A DNA stretch of 36,121 nt from Rhodobacterales bacterium (GTDB lineage Bacteria > Pseudomonadota > Alphaproteobacteria > Rhodobacterales > Rhodobacteraceae): the NCBI GenBank assembly GCA_009993005.1, contig JAACUH010000086.1:1-36121 (forward strand), written 5' to 3'. Of the stretch, positions 26,120 through 33,460 are shown piece by piece; positions within the stretch are counted from its first letter, which is position 1, and each line of letters starts with the position of its first letter. The notes below the pieces were generated by a model. The model did no database searches, was not told where the DNA came from, and saw nothing but the letters and a program-made list of their open reading frames with translations. The position numbers were made by a program, and so were the translations under genes.

Positions 26120-27151
26120 ATGGGTTTGAAAGTCACGACAGCCATTTTTCCCGTAGCCGGCATGGGCACCCGCTTTCTTCCGGCGACCAAGGCGATCCCC
26201 AAGGAAATCCTGACGCTCGTGGACAAGCCGCTCATCGAATACGCGATGGACGAGGCGCGCGCCGCTGGCATCCGGCAATTCGTCTTTGTCACGGCCAAGG
26301 GCAAAGGCGCGCTCGAGGATTACTTTGATGTCAATTCCCACCTCGAGTCAGCCCTGCGGCGCGCCCGCAAGACCGAACTTCTGGCGACCCTGCGCAGCAC
26401 CAATGTGGACAGCGGAAACATCGCCTATGTGCGCCAGAACAGCGCGCGCGGGCTCGGCCATGCCGTCTGGTGTGCGCGGCGGCTGATCAACGACAGCCCC
26501 TTTGCCGTCATCCTGCCCGACGATCTCATCATCGGGGACAAGCCCTGCCTGCGCGAGATGCTTGATGCCTATGCGGGCCTTGGTGGCAATATGGTGGCCA
26601 CGATGGAGGTGGCGGCCGAGCGTGCGTCATCCTACGGCATGCTCGAATTGCACAGCGAGGCGGCACAAAACCAGGGCGCGGATGTCCTGCGGGCCCGTGG
26701 CATGGTGGAAAAGCCCGCCCCCGGCACCGCGCCGTCGTCGCTCGCGGTGATCGGTCGCTATATCCTGATGCCCAGCGTGATGACCCAGCTTGGCCGCAAG
26801 ATCACCGGCGCGGGCGGCGAGATCCAGTTGACCGACGCGATCGTGCGCGATCTGGGCAACGCGCCGCTGCACGGGTTCCGGTTTACCGGCACGCGTTATG
26901 ACTGCGGCAGCAAGGCCGGATTTCTTCAGGCGACGGTCGCCCTCGCGCTGGCGCGCGGTGATCTGCGCGGAGAGTTCCTCGACTTCCTGCAGGCGGTTGT
27001 CGGTGCTGGCGTCGGGGCTGGCGTCGGGGCTGGCGTCGGGGCTGGCGTCGGGGCTGGCGTCGGGGCGAGCGTGGATGCGGGCCAGGATGCGGGCCAGGAT
27101 GCGGGCCGGGACAAAGTCACGCCCTTGCGCCAGGTCGCCGGCGCCGCATGA
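26120..27151 (+). CDS. galU: UTP-glucose-1-phosphate uridylyltransferase with repeat tail
   Basis: A 343-residue enzyme making UDP-glucose, the donor for glucose-rich EPS (ExoN role). The nucleotide loop FPVAGMGTRFLPATKAIPKE (10-29), LVDKPLIEYAMDEA, LPDDLI, VEKPAPG and GEIQLTDAI are all as expected. The normal enzyme ends near residue 296 (FLDFLQAVV). Beyond this is a tail of about 46 residues made of VGAG-type repeats and three DAGQ-type repeats, absent from usual GalU proteins. The ExoL-like gene follows 43 bp later. Confidence 0.95.
   Translation: MGLKVTTAIFPVAGMGTRFLPATKAIPKEILTLVDKPLIEYAMDEARAAGIRQFVFVTAKGKGALEDYFDVNSHLESALRRARKTELLATLRSTNVDSGNIAYVRQNSARGLGHAVWCARRLINDSPFAVILPDDLIIGDKPCLREMLDAYAGLGGNMVATMEVAAERASSYGMLELHSEAAQNQGADVLRARGMVEKPAPGTAPSSLAVIGRYILMPSVMTQLGRKITGAGGEIQLTDAIVRDLGNAPLHGFRFTGTRYDCGSKAGFLQATVALALARGDLRGEFLDFLQAVVGAGVGAGVGAGVGAGVGAGVGASVDAGQDAGQDAGRDKVTPLRQVAGAA
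26999..27070 (+). repeat. 12-bp tandem repeat, 6 copies, galU tail
   Basis: Units of GTCGGGGCTGGC: four exact central copies flanked by one variant at each end. In frame they encode VGAG repeats. Confidence 0.96.
27074..27109 (+). repeat. 12-bp tandem repeat, 3 copies, galU tail
   Basis: GATGCGGGCCAG twice and a third copy with one change, encoding DAGQ DAGQ DAGR. A second, unrelated repeat immediately after the first. Confidence 0.93.
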
Positions 27152-27194
27152 TGATGGAAAAGCCGATGGCTCTGGACAGGTGCGAGGGCGGGCA

Positions 27195-28355
27195 GTGAGA
27201 CTGCTCTATCTGGTGCATGACCTCTCGGACAGTGCCGTCTGGCGACGCGTTGCCATGCTCGAACGCGCCGGGGCGACGGTCAGCGTCGCGGGGTTCGACC
27301 GGGGCAAGGGCACGCCGGGCGGCCCCGCGATCAGGCTTGGCCTGACCCGGGACGGGAAGATGCGCCAGCGGGTCATGGCAGTTGCGCGGGCGATGACGGC
27401 CCTGGGCCCTGCATTGCGGCATCAGACTGCTCCGGACGCGATCATCGCGCGCAACCTCGAGATGCTGGCGCTGGCGCGGCGGGCGCGGATGCTCTGGCGC
27501 GGCCCGCGTCCCCGGCTGGTGTATGAGGTGCTCGATATTCACCGCATGATGCTGGGCGAAGGCCGCCGTGCGCGGACCTTGCGCAGGGTCGAACGGTGGC
27601 TTGCGCAACCGGTCGATCTGGTGCTGACCTCGTCTCCGGCCTTTGTCAGACATTATTTTGACCGCTACAGGCCCTGCGCGGCTCCGGTGCGCGTGGTCGA
27701 GAACAAATCCTTTGGCGCGGACCTCCCGCGCGCACAGCTGAAGGAGGCATCCACGCCTCCTCCTCTGGTGATCGGCTGGTTCGGCATCCTGCGCTGTGCT
27801 GTGTCCCTGGATGTGCTCGACAGGCTGACGCGCCACATGCCGGGCCGCCTGCGCGTCGATCTGCGCGGCCGCCCCGCCTATGATGCGATCCCCGATTTCG
27901 ATGGACGGGTGGCGGCGAACCCTGACCTTGTCTTTCACGGTCCCTTCAGGAACCCCGAAGATCTGGGCGCGATCTATGGCGCGGTGCATCTCGCCTGGGC
28001 GGTGGACAGGTTCGATGCGGGCGAGAATTCGGACTGGCTCCTGCCGAACCGCCTCTATGAGGGCTGTCTGCATGGCGCCGTGCCGATCGCGCTCGCGGGG
28101 ACCGAACTGGCCCGCCTGCTGGCAGCCGAGGGCATCGGCATCGTGCTGCCCGACCTCGCGCCCGAGACAGTCGCCGCATCGCTCGCGCTTGACGATCCGG
28201 ATCGCCTGGCCAGGCTGCGCGGCGCTGTGGCGAACAGCCCGGCAGAGCGCTGGGCCATCACCCGGCAGGATTGCGATGATCTCCTCTGCGCGATTGTTCA
28301 ACGCCCCCCTGCCCGCCCGCGGCAGATGGCCGATACGCAGGAGGTGTTGTCATGA
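27195..28355 (+). CDS. Glycosyltransferase, ExoL-like (GT4-type fold)
   Basis: A 386-residue protein beginning VRLLYLVHDLSDSAVWRRVAMLERAGA, the typical opening of ExoL-like glycosyltransferases. The C-terminal half has GWFGILRC, a GPF(R)NPEDL segment, and ENSDWLLPNRLYEGCLHGAVPIAL, the donor-binding region of GT-B enzymes. No signal peptide. It is expected to add a sugar from a UDP donor to the lipid-linked EPS unit in the cytoplasm. The start is GTG at 27195 with a GAGGG site; upstream codons in the same frame overlap galU. Its stop overlaps the ExoA-like start (ATGA, 28352-28355). Confidence 0.82.
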   Translation: MRLLYLVHDLSDSAVWRRVAMLERAGATVSVAGFDRGKGTPGGPAIRLGLTRDGKMRQRVMAVARAMTALGPALRHQTAPDAIIARNLEMLALARRARMLWRGPRPRLVYEVLDIHRMMLGEGRRARTLRRVERWLAQPVDLVLTSSPAFVRHYFDRYRPCAAPVRVVENKSFGADLPRAQLKEASTPPPLVIGWFGILRCAVSLDVLDRLTRHMPGRLRVDLRGRPAYDAIPDFDGRVAANPDLVFHGPFRNPEDLGAIYGAVHLAWAVDRFDAGENSDWLLPNRLYEGCLHGAVPIALAGTELARLLAAEGIGIVLPDLAPETVAASLALDDPDRLARLRGAVANSPAERWAITRQDCDDLLCAIVQRPPARPRQMADTQEVLS

Positions 28356-29542
28356 AGGTGCCAGATCAGCCTCCTGCCATGACCCAGGGATCCGAGGCAG
28401 GGCCAGAGACAGGGCCAGAGACAGGGCCAGAGACAGGAAACGGCGCGGGCCTGATCGTGATCCCGACATTCAACGAGGCGCATCACATCGGCGGGTTGCT
28501 GGACAGCCTGCTGCCTTTTGCGCGCCGCAGCGGCACGCCGATCATCGTGGCGGATGGCGGGTCCGGGGACGCCACCCGCGCCATTGTTGCGGCCAGGGCG
28601 CAGGCCGAGCCGCTGATCCGGCTGCTTGACAACCCCGCGCGGCTCCAGTCGGCGGGGATCAACCGGGCCGTGGCCCTCGCCGCGCCCGAGACGCGCTGGC
28701 TGATCCGGGTCGATGCCCATGCGGCCTATCGGGCCGATTTTTGCGATGTCCTGTTGGCCGAGGCCGCTGAAACCGGCGCGGATAGCGTTGTCGTGGGAAT
28801 GCATGCGGTCGGTGAAGGCGTGCTGCAACGCGCCATCGCCGCCGCCCAGAACAGCCGCTTTGGCAATGGCGGTGCGGCCCACCGGATGGCCCCGCAGGGC
28901 CGGCTCGTCGATCATGGCCACCATGCGCTGATGCTACTCGCGGCCTTTCGCGCGGTCGGCGGCTATGACGAAAGCTTCAGCCATAACGAGGATGCAGAGC
29001 TTGACCTGCGGCTCGCGCAGGCGGGTGCGCGGATCTGGCTCACGGCCCGCACCGTGGTCACCTATTATCCGCGCCGCAGCCTTGGCGCTCTCGCCCGGCA
29101 ATACATGAACTTTGGCCGCGGTCGCGCGGCGACCTTGCGCAAGCATCGGCAGCGCCCACGCTTGCGCCAGTGGGTGGTGGCCGGCCTCGCGCCTGCGCTC
29201 AGTCTGGCGATACTCGGCCCGCTGCATCCGGCCTTTGTGGCGCCTCTCGCGCTGTGGGTTCTGGGCTGCGGCGCGGCGGGGACAAGCCTTGCCGTTGCAG
29301 GGCGCGATCCCCGCCTCGCGCTGGGCGGGCCGGCGGCCGGGCTCATGCATCTCGCATGGAGCCTGGGGTTCTGGTCGGGCCTGTTGCGCCGGGGGCCGGC
29401 GCGCGCCACGGCCGCGCAGGGCCCGGTGGCGCGGGGCCCGGCGGCGCGGGGCCCGGTGGCGCGGGGCCCGGCGGCGCAGGGATCGGCGGCAGAGGGCCAG
29501 GACGGGCAGGTCGGCCAGGACGGCCAGAGGGTCGCATCATGA
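28352..29542 (+). CDS. Family 2 glycosyltransferase, ExoA-like, repeats at both ends
   Basis: A 396-residue GT2 enzyme. The core shows LIVIPTFNEAHHIGGLLDSLL (34-54), the DXD-region VADGGSGDATR, LLDNPARLQSAGINRAVALA, VDAHAAY, AHRMAPQGRLVDHGHHALM and GGYDESFSHNEDAELDLRL, a strong match to ExoA of succinoglycan synthesis. C-terminal hydrophobic segments (about 275-340) anchor it to the membrane. The N-terminus holds three GPET repeats (17-28) and the C-terminus five GPVAR-type repeats (357-381), neither part of the normal enzyme. Start and stop both overlap neighbours by 4 bp. Confidence 0.88.
   Translation: MKVPDQPPAMTQGSEAGPETGPETGPETGNGAGLIVIPTFNEAHHIGGLLDSLLPFARRSGTPIIVADGGSGDATRAIVAARAQAEPLIRLLDNPARLQSAGINRAVALAAPETRWLIRVDAHAAYRADFCDVLLAEAAETGADSVVVGMHAVGEGVLQRAIAAAQNSRFGNGGAAHRMAPQGRLVDHGHHALMLLAAFRAVGGYDESFSHNEDAELDLRLAQAGARIWLTARTVVTYYPRRSLGALARQYMNFGRGRAATLRKHRQRPRLRQWVVAGLAPALSLAILGPLHPAFVAPLALWVLGCGAAGTSLAVAGRDPRLALGGPAAGLMHLAWSLGFWSGLLRRGPARATAAQGPVARGPAARGPVARGPAAQGSAAEGQDGQVGQDGQRVAS
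28401..28436 (+). repeat. 12-bp tandem repeat, 3 copies, start of ExoA-like gene
   Basis: Three exact copies of GGCCAGAGACAG, encoding GPET repeats ahead of the catalytic domain. Confidence 0.95.
29420..29494 (+). repeat. 15-bp tandem repeat, 5 copies, end of ExoA-like gene
   Basis: Units GGCCCGGTGGCGCGG and GGCCCGGCGGCGCGG alternate, encoding GPVAR, GPAAR, GPVAR, GPAAQ, GSAAE. A shorter GGCCAG-based array (QDG repeats) follows to about 29530. The alternation suggests duplication of a two-unit block. Confidence 0.93.
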
Positions 29543-30501
29543 CCGGGCATGTCGCCATCTGCCTTGCAACTTTCCGCCGGCCGCAGGTGGTCGCAACCCT
29601 GGCCAGTCTCGACCGGCTGGACTGGCCCACAGGCGTCACCGGCGAGGTGATCGTCGTGGACAATGACGACACCCCGAGCGCGCAGATCCGCATCGCCGCC
29701 TTTGCGGCCCGCGCGACGATCGTGGTGCGCTATGCCCATGCCCCGGCGCGCAATATCTCCGTGGCCCGGAATGCCGCGCTCCACCTCGCGCAAGACGCTG
29801 ATTTCATAGCGTTTCTTGATGATGACGAAGTCGCCTCCCCCGGCTGGATCGCGGCGCTTCTGGCGCGGATGCATGAGACGGGCGCGGATGCGGTCCTGGG
29901 CCCGGTGCAGGCGGTCTATGACAGCGCGGCACCGGCATGGATGCGGCGCGGCCGGGTCCATGACACCCGGCCCACGACGCTGGGCAACGGTGATATCGTG
30001 ACCGGCTATACCTGCAACGCGCTGCTGCGGCAGAGCTCGGAGGCAGTCCGTGGCCTGCGCTTTGATCCGGCACGCGGCCGGTCTGGCGGGGAGGATACGG
30101 CCTTTTTCGCGGCACTCCATGCCGCCGGTGGCCGGATCGTCGCCGCGCCCCAAGCGGTTCTGAGCGAAGAGGTGCCACCCGCACGCGCCCGGCTTGGCTG
30201 GCTCTTGCGACGGCGTTTCCGGATGGGGCAGACGCATGGCTCGCTGATCGGCGCGGGCGCGCGTCCGATCCGGCGCGGCCTCCTCGGCCTCGCCGCGCTG
30301 GGCAAGGTCGCGGCCTGCGGCGGGCTGGCCCTGCTGGGGCTGCCGGATGCCTTGCGGCGCAACCGCGCGCTGATGCGGGCTGTGCTGCATTGCGGCACGC
30401 TGGCCGGGCTTTGCGGCCTCGCGCCGCTGCAACTCTACGGCGGGGCAACCGCAACGCCGGCGAAACTCTCCATGATCCAGCAGGCAGGGCGCAGATTTTG
30501 A
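29539..30501 (+). CDS. Family 2 glycosyltransferase, ExoM-like
   Basis: A 320-residue GT2 enzyme: VAICLATFRRPQVVATLASL (5-24), EVIVVDNDDTPSA, YAHAPARNISVARNAAL, FIAFLDDDEVASPGWI with the catalytic DDD, and SGGEDTAFF as the general-base region. This pattern matches ExoM, a glucosyltransferase of the succinoglycan pathway. Hydrophobic segments occur near the C-terminus. The ATG overlaps the ExoA-like stop (ATGA, 29539-29542) and its own stop overlaps a TTG that can start the next gene. Confidence 0.87.
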   Translation: MTGHVAICLATFRRPQVVATLASLDRLDWPTGVTGEVIVVDNDDTPSAQIRIAAFAARATIVVRYAHAPARNISVARNAALHLAQDADFIAFLDDDEVASPGWIAALLARMHETGADAVLGPVQAVYDSAAPAWMRRGRVHDTRPTTLGNGDIVTGYTCNALLRQSSEAVRGLRFDPARGRSGGEDTAFFAALHAAGGRIVAAPQAVLSEEVPPARARLGWLLRRRFRMGQTHGSLIGAGARPIRRGLLGLAALGKVAACGGLALLGLPDALRRNRALMRAVLHCGTLAGLCGLAPLQLYGGATATPAKLSMIQQAGRRF

Positions 30502-32903
30502 CGCAGATCGGTTTTCGGCTGTCCGACAGTTCCAATCAGATCGACATGCCCCAGGCGCCCCTGCCGGATGGGGTTGACCTGGGCCAGATCGCCGCCGCCC
30601 TGCGGCGCCAGCGCTGGGTGATCGTGCTGTCGGTCGCCGTTGCGGTGCTGTTCGGGATGGTGTTCATGGCGACCACGCCCAAGCTCTACCTCGCGGGAAG
30701 CACGGTTCTGGTCGGATCTTCGGTCAACCGGGCGGTCGCCGAGGTCACGACGCTCAATGACGGCACCCGCTCGGAGGCGGTGCTCGAAAGCGAGGTGCAG
30801 GTGATCCGGTCGCAGCGCATCGCGCTGGCGGTGGTGGACGCGCTGGCCCTGCACCAGAGCGAGCGGTTTCTGTCGCGGCCGACCTCGCTGCTGGGGCGGA
30901 GCATGGGCGCGTTTCGCCAGGCTATCCTGTTTCCGATCAAAGCATTGCAAGACATGGTCAGCGGCGCAGAGGTCGCGCAGACCGCCCCCGCCACCCCGTC
31001 CCAGCAGGACATCGACGCGGCAATGCGCCTTCAGGCGGCAGAGCTTTTGCAATCCGGGCTGCATGTCAGCCGATCCGGACGCAGCACGGTGTTCTCGATC
31101 AACTTCATCTCGCATGATGCGGGGTTGTCGGCGCTGATCGCGAATGCCTATGCCGAGGCCTATGTCGCTGACCTGCTCAACGCCAATTTCGAAGCGACCG
31201 AGCTTGCCACGCAGTGGCTCCAGACCCGGCTAGACGAATTGCAGGCCGCATCGGAACAGGCGGCGCGCGATGCCGAACAGTTTCGCGCCGAAAACGGGCT
31301 GCTCACCGCCGGGCGGGCGCTGCTGTCGGAATCGAGCGTTGTGCAGCTCAATGCCGAGCTTTCGGTCGCGCTGGCTGAAACTGCGCGGATTTCGGGGCTG
31401 CTCGCCAGTTATGACAGGCTGGTCGCGCGCGGGCCCGAGGCGTTTGTCGCAAGCGGCGCGGCCGGGTTCAGCGCCAGCGACGACCCCCGCATCGCCGCCG
31501 TGCGCGACCTTCTCGCGGCGCTGACACAGCGGCTGGCTCAGATCGAGCAGAGCTTTGGCCCCGATCATGCGCAGGCGGGGCTGGTCCGCGACCAGATTGC
31601 GGTGCAGACGGATGCGCTCTTTGGCGAATTGCTGCGGCTGCAGGGCATCGCGCAGAGCGACCTCGCCGTATCCGAGAGCCGCGTGGCCGCCTTGCGCGAC
31701 AGCATCGCTCTGGCGCAGGACGAAAACTCGGTCGAAGGCGAGGCGCTGGTGCAGTTGCGCGCGCTTGAACAGCGCGAGGCGACGATGACCGCGCTCTACC
31801 AGACCTTTCTGGCCCGGTTTCAGGAGATCAACCAGCAAAAGACCTTTCCGGTCTCGAATGTCCGTATCCTGTCGCGCGCCTCGCCGCCCGGCGGTGCCTT
31901 TTCACCACGCACAAGCCGGGTTTTGGCGATGATGATCGTGCTGGGGCTGATCATCGGCGCCTGCATCGGGGTGGTGCGGGAATACCGTGACCGGTTCCTG
32001 CGCACCGGCGAGGACGTGCAGCGCTATCTGGGCGCGCAGTTTCTGGGCTATCTGCCCCGCTTTACGGTGCAAGAGAGCCCGCCCACCCCCGCCACGATCG
32101 TGTTTCGCGCCCGCGATGCGGAACGGCCGCGCCCTGCCGGCGCGCCGCAGAGACTGGGGCAGGTCACGGCCACGCTACAGGCCGTCAGCTTTCCCCGGTC
32201 GCATTTCGCCGAGACCCTGCGCAACACCTGGCTGACGGCCGAGGTCGCGCTCGCGGGGCGCGATCGCCGGGTCATTGGCTTTACCTCGGTGCGCCCCGGC
32301 GAAGGCAAGACAACGGCCGCAGCCAATTTCGCGGCACTGCTTGCCACGTCGGGCCAGAAGGTCGTGCTGATCGACGCCGATCCGCGGCGCCCGGGCCTGA
32401 CGCGGAGCCTCGGCATCCGGCGCGGTCCGGGGCTTGTCGAGGTCGTGCTGGGCAAATGCGACTGGCGCAAGGCGCTGCGCAATCACAAGGCTTCGGGGCT
32501 GCATATCCTGCCCTGCCTGAGCCCGCCGCAGATGGCCTTCAGCAGCGAATTGCTGGGCACCCAGTCGATGCGCGCGCTGGTGGATGATCTTGCGCTGCAT
32601 TACGACGTGGTCGTTCTGGACCTGTCGCCGCTGGGGCCGGTTGTGGATGCCAAGGCGGCGCTGCCGATGATCGACCGGGTGGTGCTGGTGGCCGAATGGG
32701 GCAAGACGCCGCGCGCGCTGCTGCGCGCGACGCTGGCGCTGGAGACAGCCGTGCAGGCGCGGCTGTTGGGTGTGTTGCTCAACAGGGTCGATATGCAGGC
32801 CTTGCCCGCCTACACGGTCACCGCCTCGGCAGAGCATTACCTTGAGGATTATGTTGACTATTTCGAGGGCAACCCCGATCAGCCCGCCCGCGGCGCCGCA
32901 TGA
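30498..32903 (+). CDS. Polysaccharide co-polymerase / BY-kinase, ExoP/Wzc-like
   Basis: An 801-residue inner-membrane protein that controls EPS chain length and export. The Wzz domain has transmembrane helices at about 40-58 and 475-494 enclosing a periplasmic coiled-coil region (about 240-450). The cytoplasmic kinase domain has Walker A SVRPGEGKTT (597-606), A' VVLIDADPRRPG (about 621-632) and Walker B VVVLDLSPL. The C-terminus has a tyrosine cluster (YTVT, HYLEDYVDYF) for autophosphorylation. The start is uncertain: TTG at 30498 overlaps the ExoM-like stop and has an AGGG site; the first ATG (30546) has no ribosome-binding site. Confidence 0.9.
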   Translation: MTQIGFRLSDSSNQIDMPQAPLPDGVDLGQIAAALRRQRWVIVLSVAVAVLFGMVFMATTPKLYLAGSTVLVGSSVNRAVAEVTTLNDGTRSEAVLESEVQVIRSQRIALAVVDALALHQSERFLSRPTSLLGRSMGAFRQAILFPIKALQDMVSGAEVAQTAPATPSQQDIDAAMRLQAAELLQSGLHVSRSGRSTVFSINFISHDAGLSALIANAYAEAYVADLLNANFEATELATQWLQTRLDELQAASEQAARDAEQFRAENGLLTAGRALLSESSVVQLNAELSVALAETARISGLLASYDRLVARGPEAFVASGAAGFSASDDPRIAAVRDLLAALTQRLAQIEQSFGPDHAQAGLVRDQIAVQTDALFGELLRLQGIAQSDLAVSESRVAALRDSIALAQDENSVEGEALVQLRALEQREATMTALYQTFLARFQEINQQKTFPVSNVRILSRASPPGGAFSPRTSRVLAMMIVLGLIIGACIGVVREYRDRFLRTGEDVQRYLGAQFLGYLPRFTVQESPPTPATIVFRARDAERPRPAGAPQRLGQVTATLQAVSFPRSHFAETLRNTWLTAEVALAGRDRRVIGFTSVRPGEGKTTAAANFAALLATSGQKVVLIDADPRRPGLTRSLGIRRGPGLVEVVLGKCDWRKALRNHKASGLHILPCLSPPQMAFSSELLGTQSMRALVDDLALHYDVVVLDLSPLGPVVDAKAALPMIDRVVLVAEWGKTPRALLRATLALETAVQARLLGVLLNRVDMQALPAYTVTASAEHYLEDYVDYFEGNPDQPARGAA

Positions 32904-32913
32904 ACGGTGCCGC

Positions 32914-33024
32914 ATGACCGGCGCAGCATGGCTCTTGTGCCGCAACGGCGCAGCATGGCTCTTGTGCCGCGACGGCGCAGCATGGCTCTTGTGCCGCAAC
33001 GGCGCAGGCTCTGGCAGAATGTGA
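32914..33024 (+). other. Repeat-encoded 36-codon ORF after the ExoP-like gene
   Basis: After the ExoP stop, two overlapping ATGA junctions (32900-32903 and 32914-32917) lead into a 36-codon ORF. It is made of the nonapeptide GAAWLLCRN three times and ends GAGSGRM. It could be translated by reinitiation, giving a short Trp/Cys-rich peptide. It is more likely a by-product of the 27-bp repeat, since the opposite strand is also open. Confidence 0.25.
32920..33000. repeat. 27-bp tandem repeat, 3 copies, after the ExoP-like gene
   Basis: Three copies of a 27-bp unit starting GGCGCAGCATGG and ending GTGCCGCAAC; the middle copy has one substitution. A partial fourth copy follows at 33001. The unit length keeps frame on both strands. 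Confidence 0.96.
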
Positions 33025-33068
33025 AAGACTTTCCAAACTGCCGCTGAAGTATTAACCTTCCCACTCAT

Positions 33069-33088
33069 AGATTGTCTTGTGGCAATCT
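33069..33088. promoter_or_regulatory. 20-bp dyad upstream of ExoX-like gene
   Basis: AGATTG and CAATCT are perfect inverted 6-bp arms around an 8-base spacer, directly before a GGAGGG ribosome-binding site. It could be an operator or a hairpin; not assigned. Confidence 0.35.
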
Positions 33089-33100
33089 GGAGGGACGGGA

Positions 33101-33181
33101 ATGGACAACTGCCGGGTTGGTGGCATCCATGTGGCGGGGGGGCCCGTCATGTGCGGGGCCGGACATAGATGCATCTTCTAG
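33101..33181 (+). CDS. Possible 26-aa leader peptide before ExoX-like gene
   Basis: A 26-codon ORF starting MDNCRVGGIHVAGG, with three cysteines, preceded by a strong GGAGGG site. Its end overlaps the start of the ExoX-like gene (33169), which itself has a weak ribosome-binding site. Translational coupling is plausible. No homology recognised. Confidence 0.35.
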   Translation: MDNCRVGGIHVAGGPVMCGAGHRCIF

Positions 33182-33426
33182 CCTTTCTGGTCGGCAGCCT
33201 CGTGGTGGCCGGCATCGTTCTGGTTGTCGCCCTCTGGGCCGGCTTTGGCGGCTGGGCCGCGGTGGGCATGTGCGTGGGGGCGCTTGTTCTCGCGCAGGGG
33301 CTTTATGTGATCACAGTCGCCCTGCTGGCGCGCGCTGAGGGGCGGGCCGGTCCTGCCCCGGACACCACAGGGGAAAACGGACGCTCCCGCCCCACCAAGA
33401 CGACGGCATCCGGCAGCCCCCACTGA
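33169..33426 (+). CDS. Small membrane protein, possible ExoX/SyrA-type EPS repressor
   Basis: An 85-residue protein with two transmembrane helices (about 3-24 and 29-52) and a polar C-terminal tail. The spacing and the segment GALVLAQGLYVITVALLAR resemble the small ExoX/SyrA/PsiA-like proteins that lower exopolysaccharide output, and it lies directly after the exo-like operon. The similarity is to fold and context, not to a strict motif, so the name is tentative. It converges on the ABC transporter gene with 34 bp between stops. Confidence 0.6.
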   Translation: MHLLAFLVGSLVVAGIVLVVALWAGFGGWAAVGMCVGALVLAQGLYVITVALLARAEGRAGPAPDTTGENGRSRPTKTTASGSPH

Positions 33427-33460
33427 ACCTGACCGGCCGCTGCGCCCACAGCCCTGCCCC

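Noticed and set aside
27117-28301. A 394-codon minus-strand frame
   Set aside because: It is antisense to the ExoL-like glycosyltransferase and has no domain pattern.
32920-33000. CRISPR-like 27-bp repeats
   Set aside because: Copies are head to tail with no spacers, and there are no cas genes.
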